DNA from: Myxococcales bacterium
Lineage (GTDB): Bacteria; Myxococcota_A; Polyangia; GCA-2747355
DNA length: 37,859 bases
Reading direction: 5' to 3'
NCBI GenBank assembly: GCA_020431405.1
Contig: JAGQIK010000009.1
Location: 1 to 37,859, forward strand
In this document: one piece after another, positions 1 through 7,311 of the stretch
Numbering within the stretch: the stretch's first letter is position 1
Layout: every line of letters starts with the position of its first letter
Notes under the pieces: model-generated
What the model saw: only the letters and a program-made list of their open reading frames with translations
The model's database searches: none
Told to the model about the DNA's origin: nothing
Position numbers and translations under genes: made by a program

Positions 1-600
1 CGCGACAACCCAGTGCACGAGACGCGAGGAGCGCTCGACGATATAGCGCACGAGGTGCGCCGAGAGGTCGACGCGATCGAGCAGCGGCTCGCAGACGATG
101 TAGCGCACGGCGGCCGGCGTGTGACGAAGCGGCGGCACACGCGCGTCGGCGTTGCGCTGGTCCTCCACGCTCACGCCGAGCCACACGTTGGGCGGCGGCT
201 TGGTCTCGTCGCCGCCGTAGACGCGCGTGACGAGGCGCTGCATGCGGCGCGCGCGTTTGGTCAGCACGCGAAAGGTGTGTCGGTCGGCCTGCCGCATCAC
301 GTCGAGCACGCGCTCGATGACCGCGTCGGGCAGCTGCTCGTGAAAGAGATCGCCGAGTGTGCCCACGGCGACGAGACGCGGCGAGCGCCCCCAACGCAGC
401 GGCTCTTCGAGCAGCTGCTCGTCGACGCGCACGACGCCCGTAAAACGCGCCCCGCCGCCGTGCGGCTCGACCAGCCCTTCGAAAGGCTCGCCAACGCCGC
501 TGAAGTGCCTGCCGATGCGCGCCGCGTAGCAGCGCTCGCAGCCTGGGCTGACCGGCGTACAGCCGCGTACGGGATTCCAGATCGTCTCGATTGCCGCCAC
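1..600 (-). CDS. Gp37/Gp68 family (DUF5131) protein, C-terminus beyond window
   Basis: The minus frame reads through the window edge for 200 residues. It opens with IETIWNPVRGCTPVSPGC followed by ERCYA, giving Cys14, Cys21 and Cys24, and later shows GTLGDLFHE, FRVLTKRARRM and NVWLGVSVEDQ. This series is the hallmark of the phage Gp37/Gp68 family (DUF5131), a cysteine-cluster family resembling radical-SAM barrels whose reaction is not settled. The start is taken as GTG at 600, the only usual start just before the conserved block; no clear ribosome site precedes it. It follows the flavoenzyme gene by 38 bases on the same strand, so co-transcription is likely. The family is found in phages and in chromosomes. 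The missing C-terminus prevents a check of completeness. Confidence 0.85.
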   Translation of the reverse strand, partial: MAAIETIWNPVRGCTPVSPGCERCYAARIGRHFSGVGEPFEGLVEPHGGGARFTGVVRVDEQLLEEPLRWGRSPRLVAVGTLGDLFHEQLPDAVIERVLDVMRQADRHTFRVLTKRARRMQRLVTRVYGGDETKPPPNVWLGVSVEDQRNADARVPPLRHTPAAVRYIVCEPLLDRVDLSAHLVRYIVERSSRLVHWVVA

Positions 601-638
601 GAGTAGAAGAGGTGGCGGCGGGGGCGTTTTCGCTATTG

Positions 639-1931
639 CTACAGGCCGAGCAACCGACGCATGTAGGGCGAGAGGAACACGCCGTCGGGATCGAGGCGCT
701 CGCGCACGGCGAGGAAGTCGGCGAAGCGCGGGTAGAGCTCGGCGAGACGCGCGGGGGGCACGCCGTGGGTCTTGCCCCAGTGCGGGCGTGCGTCGAAGTC
801 GGCGAGCAGCGCCTCGACCTGCGAGAAGTACGCGCTGTAGTCGCGAGCCAGCGCCATCGTCGGGCAGATGTAGCAGCTGTCGCGGCGATAGGCCGGGCTG
901 AGCCAGATGTCATCGGCGCGCACGAAGCGCACCTCGATCGGCATGTTGACCTCGAGGTCGCTGCGCTCGACGTGCGCGCGGATGCGGCGCAGCGCGGCGG
1001 CGGCGTGGCGGCGGTCGATGGCGTACTCGCACTCGTGGTGGCGAACCTCCACCGGGAAGCTCAGCACGCGGTAGCTTGCGTCGACGTACTGCACGCGGCG
1101 CGGCGTGGCCTGCCAGATCAGATCCGTCACCGCCGCCGCGGCGCGCCGCGAGCGTGCGGCGGCCGAGAGCAGCGCGCCATAGATCGGCCCGCGCACCAGG
1201 CGCTGATCGACGAGCTTGCGCAGCCGCGAGCGCGCCACCGGCTGACCGGTTCGATTCTGACGATAGATCAGGCAGCGGTCCGAACGCGGGATCCACCACA
1301 GCTTGAAGTGATCGTTGTCGTCGACGAGCTCGTCGAGCGCGTCGAGCACCCAGTCGATGCTGGTGACCTCCTCGACGCTGTGCAGGCGAAAGGCAGGCTG
1401 ACAAGCGAGCGTGACGCTGCAGATCACGCCCAGCGCGCCGAGACCGCAGCGCGCCGCCGCGAAGAGCTCCGCGTCGCGCGACCGCGAGCAGCGCCGAAGA
1501 TCGCCGCGGCCGTCGACGAGCTCGAGCTCGGTGATGAAGGTCGAGAGGTTGCCCAGCCGCGCGCCCGTGCCGTGGGTCGCCGTCGAGAGCACGCCGGCGA
1601 TGGTCTGGCGATCGATGGAGCCGAGGTTGGGCATCGCCAGGCCGTGCGCGTCGAGCGCGCGGTTGAGATCGTACAAGCGCATGCCGCCTTCGACGGTGGC
1701 TGTGCGCGCGGCGTAGTCGAACATCAGCGCGCGGTCGTGCTGGTCGAGCAGCAGCAGCTCTTCATCGCTCGCGCAGAGCGCCGTCCACGAGTGTCCCGAG
1801 CCCATCGGGCGCAGCGTAGCGCCGCGCGCGGCCGCTGCGCGCACGGCAGCAGCGATCGCGGCACGCCCGCGCGGCCTGTGGACGTGACGCGGCGCGAAGC
1901 GATGCTCGCCAGACCAGTTGGAGAGCGCCAT
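639..1931 (-). CDS. FAD-linked oxidoreductase, D-arabinono-1,4-lactone oxidase family
   Basis: 430 residues, a normal length for the aldonolactone oxidase family (vanillyl-alcohol-oxidase fold). The N-terminal FAD_binding_4 half has HRPRGRAAIAAAVRAAAARG, the GSGHSWT motif and the ATHGTG loop that contacts the flavin. The C-terminal ALO half ends with HWGKTHG and LDPDGVFLSPYMRRLLG, both diagnostic of L-gulono/D-arabinono-lactone and related sugar-acid or alditol oxidases. The His of GSGHSW is where some relatives attach FAD covalently. No signal peptide is seen, so a cytoplasmic enzyme is expected. The true substrate cannot be read from sequence; alditol or xylitol oxidase activity is an alternative. 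Starts at ATG 1931, 21 bases after the membrane-protein gene. Confidence 0.85.
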   Translation of the reverse strand: MALSNWSGEHRFAPRHVHRPRGRAAIAAAVRAAAARGATLRPMGSGHSWTALCASDEELLLLDQHDRALMFDYAARTATVEGGMRLYDLNRALDAHGLAMPNLGSIDRQTIAGVLSTATHGTGARLGNLSTFITELELVDGRGDLRRCSRSRDAELFAAARCGLGALGVICSVTLACQPAFRLHSVEEVTSIDWVLDALDELVDDNDHFKLWWIPRSDRCLIYRQNRTGQPVARSRLRKLVDQRLVRGPIYGALLSAAARSRRAAAAVTDLIWQATPRRVQYVDASYRVLSFPVEVRHHECEYAIDRRHAAAALRRIRAHVERSDLEVNMPIEVRFVRADDIWLSPAYRRDSCYICPTMALARDYSAYFSQVEALLADFDARPHWGKTHGVPPARLAELYPRFADFLAVRERLDPDGVFLSPYMRRLLGL

Positions 1932-1952
1932 GCTCGTCAGATTACCCGATCT

Positions 1953-2744
1953 TCAGCGCGGCGCGGCCGCCTCGTCGGGTCGCGCTCTCGCCGCGAAGCC
2001 GCCGATCAGGCGCGCCTGCGCCATCAGCGCGCCGAGCACCAGCATGTGATGCAGCACGTCCGACGCGAAGGGGATCGGCAGCGCGCGCTCGACCCACACG
2101 CCAACGCTGTCGGCGGCGAAGGTCGTCAGCGCGACGACGCAGACCAGCGCGAAGGTGCGCCGCCAGGACTCGCGCGTCGCGGCGTCGCTGGCGATGCGTC
2201 GCAGGCCGTAGCTCGGGTCGAACAGCGGCGCCACGCGCGGGCTCCAGCAGCTCGCCGCCAGCGTCGCCGGCAGCAGCAGCACCGAGATGCCGAGCGCCGT
2301 GTGCAAGAGCGCGTCAGGTCGTCGCAGCAGCGCCAGCGGCCGGCCGTGCACGCGCTCGAAAAACTCGGAGAGGCCCAAGGCGCGCGCGGCGAGCGCCATC
2401 AACGACACCACGTAGAACGCGCCCGCGGCCACCAGCTGCAGAAGCGGCACGATCAGCATGTCCCAGCTGTCGCGGTAGTCGTCGCGCTCGGGCAGCCGCA
2501 GCGAGCCGCGGGCCGCCTTGCGCAGGGTCAGATAGAGGTAGATCTGCGGTCCGAGCCGCGCCACGCCGAGCGCCAGCATGCTCGGTGTCCAGGGCAGCGT
2601 CGCGGCCCACTCGAGCGCCGTGGCCATCGAGCCCATGATGCCGAGCGCGAGCAGGCTCTCGACGTGCGCCACATAGAGCAGCGCCGCGCCGAGCTCGCGC
2701 CGAGCCGAGATCGGCGGCGGCGAGCTGAGGACCGCCTCGCTCAT
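1953..2744 (-). CDS. uncharacterised multi-pass membrane protein
   Basis: 263 residues from ATG 2744, which lies 10 bases after the stop of the transporter gene upstream; the open frame runs further back but only through that gene, so this start is preferred. I do not recognise a family. About six hydrophobic segments are visible, around LGAALLYVAHVESLLALGIMG, MLALGVARLGPQIYLYL, MLIVPLLQLVAAGAFYVVSL, LLHTALGISVLLLPATLAA, TFALVCVVALTTFAADSV and VLHHMLVLGALMAQARLIGG. The loops are Arg-rich and the C-terminal tail is charged. Tight linkage to the DASS transporter suggests an inner-membrane partner or accessory role, but this rests on position only. Confidence 0.7.
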   Translation of the reverse strand: MSEAVLSSPPPISARRELGAALLYVAHVESLLALGIMGSMATALEWAATLPWTPSMLALGVARLGPQIYLYLTLRKAARGSLRLPERDDYRDSWDMLIVPLLQLVAAGAFYVVSLMALAARALGLSEFFERVHGRPLALLRRPDALLHTALGISVLLLPATLAASCWSPRVAPLFDPSYGLRRIASDAATRESWRRTFALVCVVALTTFAADSVGVWVERALPIPFASDVLHHMLVLGALMAQARLIGGFAARARPDEAAAPR

Positions 2745-2754
2745 GGCTGCGCGC

Positions 2755-4524
2755 TCATCCCGGCACCAGCACGACGGCCACGATCCACCACACCAACGCG
2801 GCGAGCAGGTTGAGGATCGCCCCGGCACGAAACATCTGACCCATGCTGACCTGCCCGGTGCCGTAGACGATGGCGTTGGGCGGCGTGCCGATGGGCGACA
2901 TGAAGGCCATCGAGGTCGCCACGGCGGCGGTGGCCATGAAGCGCAGCTCGCCTCCACCCAGCGAGCGGCCGAGCGCGAACATCACCGGCATCAGCATCGT
3001 CGCCGTCGCCGTGTTGGACGCCACCTCGGTGAGCATCGAGGTCAACAGCGTGACCGCCAGAATCAGCAGGTGCTGCCCCGCGCCCGCCACCACGTGGAGC
3101 CCCTCGGCGATCCAGCTCGCCAGGCCGGTGGCCGAGATCGCGCTGCCCAGCGCGAGGCCGCCGCCAAACAGCAGCAGCGTGTCCCACGAGATGTCGAGGC
3201 CGGTCTTGAGATCGAGCGTGAAGACACGCTCGCGCAGGCTCACCGGCCACAAGAAGAGCAGCAGCGCGCCGAACATCGCCACCGACGAGTCGTTGGCCCA
3301 GGAGAAGCTCATCGCGCCCAGCGAAAACGAAGACCAGCCCGGCCAGCCGATGACCGACAGCTCGCGCCGCGTGACCCACAGCAGCACCATCATCAAGAAC
3401 ACCGCGGCGACCTGCTTCTCGCCGCGCGTCATGCGCCCGGGGGTCTCGAGGCCCTTGCGCCCGGGCAGCTCGAGCCCGCGCGGGATGAAGCGCCACGCCT
3501 GCACGAGCCACAGCATCGGCAGAAACACGAGCACGAAGGGCAGCCCGAAGGCCAGCCACTCGGTGAAGCTGACCTGGTGGTTGGCCAACGACGAGGCGAA
3601 GGCGGCGTAGATCGCGTTGGGCGCGGTGCCGACCAGCGTCGCCATGCCGCCCACCGTCGAGGCGTAGGCCACGGCCAGCAGAAGGCCCGTGCGATAGCGC
3701 CCGACGTCGGGGTGCTTGACCGAGGCGAGCACGGCGAGCGCCGTCGGCGTCAGCGTCGCCGTGGTCGCGGTGTTGGTGATCCACATCGAGAGAAAGCCCG
3801 ACGCCGTGACAAAGCCGAGCATCAGCACCGCCGGCCGCGTGCCGAAGACGCCGAGGATGTGAAAGGCCATCCGCTCGTCGAGCTTCCAGCGCGTCATCGC
3901 CTGCGAGAGCACGAAGGTGCCCATGAACAGGAAGATCAGCTGGTGGCCGTACTGCGCGCTGACGACGAAGTAGCCAGGGAACTTGGGCGAGACCAGGCTC
4001 GCCACGCCGAGCACGGGGAAGAGCACCAGCGGCAGCAGCGCGGTGATCGCCGTCGGCAGCACCGAGAAGATCCAGAACACCACCATCAGCAGCCCGCAGG
4101 CCAGCGCCCCGCGCGCGGCGCGCCGCATGCCCGCGATGAGCTGCGCCACAGTGCTGACCTTGCCGTAGCGGCGCCGCTCGGCCGGGCGCACGCGGGCGAG
4201 GTCGTCAGCGGCGATGATGCGGCCATCGCGCTTGTTGACGCGCACGCGGATGGCGCGTGCGGCGGCGAGCAGCTTGGCGTCAGCGACGGGCTCGGCCCCG
4301 TCGCGCGGCTTGGCGGTGAGCGGCGCGAGGCGCGCGGCGAGCGCGGCGGGTAGCCGCTGCTGCACCTTGAGCGCCGTGATGCGTTCGAGCCCGCGCGGCA
4401 GCGGCAGCGTCAGCGCGCCGACAAACACCGCCACGCCGAGCAAGAATCCGAGCCACCACAGCCACGCCGGCGTCGCCGTGCGGCCGTCTTCGTCCGAGAG
4501 CTGCCGTTCGCGCCCGTCGGACAC
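2755..4524 (-). CDS. DASS/SLC13 family anion:sodium symporter
   Basis: 589 residues starting at GTG 4524. The protein belongs to the divalent anion:Na+ symporter family, which imports C4-dicarboxylates, citrate or sulfate. It shows two copies of the family's SNT-like sodium/substrate motif: ITNTATTATLTPTALAVLAS in the first half and SNTATATMLMPVMFALG in the second, and many hydrophobic helices through to the C-terminus. A family-atypical soluble insert of about 90 residues (roughly 45-135) sits between the first helix (WLWWLGFLLGVAVFVGALTL) and the core. Whether the substrate is dicarboxylate or sulfate is not decidable here. It is followed after 10 bases by the six-helix membrane protein gene. 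Confidence 0.88.
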   Translation of the reverse strand: MSDGRERQLSDEDGRTATPAWLWWLGFLLGVAVFVGALTLPLPRGLERITALKVQQRLPAALAARLAPLTAKPRDGAEPVADAKLLAAARAIRVRVNKRDGRIIAADDLARVRPAERRRYGKVSTVAQLIAGMRRAARGALACGLLMVVFWIFSVLPTAITALLPLVLFPVLGVASLVSPKFPGYFVVSAQYGHQLIFLFMGTFVLSQAMTRWKLDERMAFHILGVFGTRPAVLMLGFVTASGFLSMWITNTATTATLTPTALAVLASVKHPDVGRYRTGLLLAVAYASTVGGMATLVGTAPNAIYAAFASSLANHQVSFTEWLAFGLPFVLVFLPMLWLVQAWRFIPRGLELPGRKGLETPGRMTRGEKQVAAVFLMMVLLWVTRRELSVIGWPGWSSFSLGAMSFSWANDSSVAMFGALLLFLWPVSLRERVFTLDLKTGLDISWDTLLLFGGGLALGSAISATGLASWIAEGLHVVAGAGQHLLILAVTLLTSMLTEVASNTATATMLMPVMFALGRSLGGGELRFMATAAVATSMAFMSPIGTPPNAIVYGTGQVSMGQMFRAGAILNLLAALVWWIVAVVLVPG

Positions 4525-4562
4525 AGCTAGCTGAGCGAGTTACTGCTGCGCGGGTCCATCGG

Positions 4563-5039
4563 TCAGCGCGCCCCGGGAATGCGCCGAATGTCGTGCAGCA
4601 AGTTGTCGAGGTACTTCTTGGAGAGCGGATCGAGCCGCATCACCAGCTGCTGCGTCTGCATCATCGTCGTCAGCAGCTGCTTGACCTCTTCCTGCTTCTT
4701 TTTGCTCAACAGCTTCGACACGCGCTCGAGCTGCGAGCGCGCCTTGCCGATCTGCTGGCTGGCGTTGCCGTAGTTGCTGCTCCACAGCTCGACCATCGCG
4801 CGCAGCAGGCTGACGCGGCAGCGCAGCAGACCCCGCCCCTTCTCGAGGCTGTCGACCTGCTGCTTGGCCTCGCGCTTGGCGTCGGCGAGCGCTGTCTCGT
4901 TGGCCTTGAGCTTCTGCGCCGCCTGCTTGGCGACGTCCTCGAGGTCACCCTTGCCCGAGGCCCCGAGCGCGTAGCCGACGATCACGCCGACGAGCAGCGC
5001 CGAGCCGACCGCGATCACGACTTTGAGCGTGTTGCTCAC
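4563..5039 (-). CDS. membrane-anchored coiled-coil protein of unknown function
   Basis: 158 residues. A single N-terminal membrane anchor (VVIAVGSALLVGVIVGYALG, about residues 7-26) is followed by a long charged helical region rich in Lys, Gln, Glu and Leu (for example DLEDVAKQAAQKLKANETAL and ARSQLERVSKLLSKKKQEEV) that should form a coiled coil. The start is GTG at 5039 and overlaps the stop of the upstream PgeF gene in a GTGA arrangement, so the two are translationally coupled. No enzymatic motif is visible. The anchor plus helical rod suggests a periplasmic or cytoplasmic scaffold tethered to the inner membrane; that is inference only. Confidence 0.75.
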   Translation of the reverse strand: MSNTLKVVIAVGSALLVGVIVGYALGASGKGDLEDVAKQAAQKLKANETALADAKREAKQQVDSLEKGRGLLRCRVSLLRAMVELWSSNYGNASQQIGKARSQLERVSKLLSKKKQEEVKQLLTTMMQTQQLVMRLDPLSKKYLDNLLHDIRRIPGAR

Positions 5040-5860
5040 TCGGCCGTCAGCCCGATCACGCTCAGGTGCCGCCCGGTGTCGGCGCCCTGCACGCGGTAGG
5101 AGAAGAACAGGTCCGGGCGGCGATCGGTCGACAGCGACGTCACCGCCACGTTGTCGGAAGCGAGCCCGCAGGAGGCGAGGATCTGGCGCACGGCGGCGCG
5201 CAGCTCGAGGTGCGGCTTGTCGCCGAGGTCGCGGCGCACGACGCCTTCGAAGCGCTCGAACTGCGCCGCCACGTCGTCATCGACCTCGTAGGCGTCCACG
5301 CCGATGCTCGGCCCCACCGCCGCGCGTGTGGCGGCCGGCTCGACGCCGAAGCGCTCGACCATCGCCTCGACGGCACGCTCGACAACGCCGGCGACGATGC
5401 CGCGCCAGCCCGCATGCACGGCGGCGACCGCCGCGCCCGCAGGCGAGCTCGCGCTCGGCGCGTGAAGCAGCACGGGGACACAGTCGGCGGTCTGCACGGC
5501 GACAAAATGATCGGGCACGTTGGTGACCAGCGCGTCGGCCTCCTGCGAAGCGACACCCGCCGTGTCGACGCCGGCGCGCTCGATGACCAGCACGTCGGCG
5601 CTGTGCACCTGACGCACGCGGTAAAGGCGCGTCATGTCGAAGCCGAGGCGCAGCCCGAGGCGCTCGAGGTTGGTGCGCAGCTGCCGCTCGGTCTGACCGC
5701 CGCTGCCGAACGTCAGCGACGCGCAGGGCCCCTCGGTGACACCGCCGAGGCGCGTGGCAAAGCCGTGGCTGATGCCCTTCTTGTCGAGCAGCCGCGCCAC
5801 CACCACGCCTGCTGGCCCCTCGGTGTGAAGCTCGAAGCCTTCGCCCGCGTCCTGCATCAC
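5036..5860 (-). CDS. pgeF: peptidoglycan editing factor / purine nucleoside phosphorylase PgeF (YfiH/laccase-domain family)
   Basis: 274 residues from GTG 5860; an in-frame ATG follows immediately at 5857. The Zn-binding triad of the family is present: His86 in RQVHSADV, Cys127 in AVQTADCVPVLL and His149 in AAVHAGWRGIV. AAVGPSIGVDAYEVDDDV and the C-terminal RPDLFFSYRVQGADTGRHLS are also typical. Members act on purine nucleosides (adenosine, inosine, methylthioadenosine), and E. coli YfiH has been tied to editing of peptidoglycan precursors; the older name multicopper polyphenol oxidase is a legacy annotation. It sits 30 bases downstream of the RluA gene, a very common bacterial pairing, and overlaps the next gene. 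Confidence 0.92.
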   Translation of the reverse strand: MMQDAGEGFELHTEGPAGVVVARLLDKKGISHGFATRLGGVTEGPCASLTFGSGGQTERQLRTNLERLGLRLGFDMTRLYRVRQVHSADVLVIERAGVDTAGVASQEADALVTNVPDHFVAVQTADCVPVLLHAPSASSPAGAAVAAVHAGWRGIVAGVVERAVEAMVERFGVEPAATRAAVGPSIGVDAYEVDDDVAAQFERFEGVVRRDLGDKPHLELRAAVRQILASCGLASDNVAVTSLSTDRRPDLFFSYRVQGADTGRHLSVIGLTAE

Positions 5861-5890
5861 CGCAAGACTACGACACCCGCGCCGTGAAGG

Positions 5891-6928
5891 CTATTCGCCG
5901 CGGAATTCCAGCGCGGCCAGCGCGGCGGCGAAGTCGTCGGGGGGCGCCGCCTCGAAGCGCAGCCGCTCGCCGCTTTGTGGATGGGTCAGCTCGAGCAGCC
6001 ACGCGTGCAGCGCCTGTCGCGCCAGCTGCTTGCCCACCTGGCGCAGCGTATGGTCGCGCGGGGCGCGCCCGTAGACCGGGTCGCCGAGCAGCGGGTAGCC
6101 GTGCTCGGCGAAGTGCACGCGCACCTGGTGCGTGCGGCCGGTCTCGAGGCGCGCCTGTACCAGGCTGGCACCGGTGAGCAGCCGCAGGCGCGTGAAGTGC
6201 GTGACGGCGCGGCGGCCGCGATCGGTGCGCGACGTGAAGCGCTTGCGGTCGCGCGGGTGGCGCGCGTGTAGCGTGTCGAAGGTGCCGCGCTCGGGCGCTT
6301 CGCCGACGACGATCGCCTGGTAGCAGCGCTCGATGCTGTGCAGACGAAACTGGTCGGCGAGGTGGTAGTGCGCGGCGTCGCTCTTGCTCGCCACCATCAC
6401 GCCGCTGGTGAGCCGGTCGAGGCGGTGCACGATGCCGGGGCGCAGCCGCCCGCCGACGCCCGAAAGCTCTTTGCAGTGCGCGAGCAGCGCGGCCACCAGC
6501 GTGCCGCGCGCGTGGCCCGGCGCCGGGTGCACCACCATGCCTGCCGCCTTGTTGACGACGACGATGTGCGCGTCCTCGAAGAGCACGTCGAGCGGGATCG
6601 CCTCCGGCTCTACGTCGCCCTCGGGCTCGGGCGGCGGCGGCGAATAGCGCACGCGCTCGCCCGCGCGCGCTTTGCGAGCAGGACGGCGCACGGGTTTGCC
6701 GTCGACGAGGCAGGCGCCTGCTTCGATGTGACGCTGGATCTGGGCGCGCGAGATCGGCTCGCCCGCGTCGGCCGTGAGCGTCGCGAGCAGCTGGTCGAGC
6801 CGGGTGCGGTCGAGCGCCGTGTCGACGCGTGTCTCGAAGAGCGGTAGCTCCTCGTCGTCGGCGCTGACTTGATCGTCGTCGTCGTCGCGCGCGCCGCGCG
6901 CGTCGGCGTCGTCGGGCGCGTCTACCAG
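5891..6928 (-). CDS. RluA-family 23S rRNA pseudouridine synthase (RluD-like)
   Basis: Converts uridines of large-subunit rRNA to pseudouridine. The catalytic block is clear: GIVHRLDRLTSGVMVASKSD holds the family's HRLDxxTSG motif with its catalytic Asp, preceded by VVNKAAGMVVHPAPGH and followed by ETGRTHQVRVHFAEHGYPLLGDPVYG. Upstream, the same frame encodes an S4 RNA-binding domain (LDQLLATLTADAGEPISRAQ, then HIEAGACLVDGKPVRRPARK), so the protein must begin before GTG 6691. Between 6692 and about 6920 no minus frame contains ATG, GTG or TTG. The proposed start is CTG 6928, overlapping the stop of the preceding gene, which gives 345 residues with an acidic Asp-rich N-terminus. The end and family are sure; the start is not. 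Confidence 0.88.
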   Translation of the reverse strand: MVDAPDDADARGARDDDDDQVSADDEELPLFETRVDTALDRTRLDQLLATLTADAGEPISRAQIQRHIEAGACLVDGKPVRRPARKARAGERVRYSPPPPEPEGDVEPEAIPLDVLFEDAHIVVVNKAAGMVVHPAPGHARGTLVAALLAHCKELSGVGGRLRPGIVHRLDRLTSGVMVASKSDAAHYHLADQFRLHSIERCYQAIVVGEAPERGTFDTLHARHPRDRKRFTSRTDRGRRAVTHFTRLRLLTGASLVQARLETGRTHQVRVHFAEHGYPLLGDPVYGRAPRDHTLRQVGKQLARQALHAWLLELTHPQSGERLRFEAAPPDDFAAALAALEFRGE

Positions 6929-7200
6929 ATCTTCGACTTGATGTGGCCCTTCGACTTGATCAGCACGTCGACGATGGCCCGATCGTAGATGTTGAGCTTG
7001 AAGATCGGATCGGTGACGCGGCTCTTGAAGAGCTCGCGGCCCTCCTCGATCTCGTCGGCCATGACGTCGAACAGCGAGTCGTTCTCGATCCCGTCGACGA
7101 TCTTGTCCTCGTGATAGAGGCTAAGGTCGGACGCGATTGCACGCGCCAACTGACGCGCGCGTTCCGGCTTGTCGATGGGCTGCCGGCCTGGTCTGGCCAT
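6922..7200 (-). CDS. small conserved protein of unknown function
   Basis: 92 residues from ATG 7200, preceded by a good ribosome site (GGAGAAGG, about 8 bases upstream). The sequence is mostly helical and charged: RARQLARAIASDLSLYHEDK, FDVMADEIEEGRELFKSRV, and a basic tail ending GHIKSKIW. No signal peptide or membrane segment. It looks like a small cytoplasmic protein of the kind conserved in Myxococcota and relatives, but I cannot assign a function. It is the first gene of the long minus-strand run, and the next gene, an rRNA modification enzyme, appears to start inside its last codons, hinting at coupled translation. Confidence 0.75.
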   Translation of the reverse strand: MARPGRQPIDKPERARQLARAIASDLSLYHEDKIVDGIENDSLFDVMADEIEEGRELFKSRVTDPIFKLNIYDRAIVDVLIKSKGHIKSKIW

Positions 7201-7227
7201 CGGATCCCTTCTCCGTTTAGTTGCGCA

Positions 7228-7257
7228 ATGTTACCCAGGTCTTCCGGGCGCTGTCAA
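7228..7257 (-). promoter_or_regulatory. sigma-70-type promoter for the minus-strand run
   Basis: On the minus strand a consensus -35 TTGACA (7257-7252) is followed after 18 bases by TAACAT (7233-7228). Transcription would start near 7221, about 20 bases before the ATG at 7200. All eight genes downstream are on the same strand with gaps of 38 bases or less, so this may serve the entire run. Confidence 0.6.
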
Positions 7258-7311
7258 AACCCTGCTGGCGTCTTTACCACGGCCTGCAGCGCGTGCTAGG
7301 ACCCGTCGGTG

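Noticed and set aside
591-2813. A 740-codon open frame on the plus strand
   Set aside because: It is antisense to the flavoenzyme and membrane-protein genes, which show clear family motifs. Long open shadow frames are expected at this GC content.
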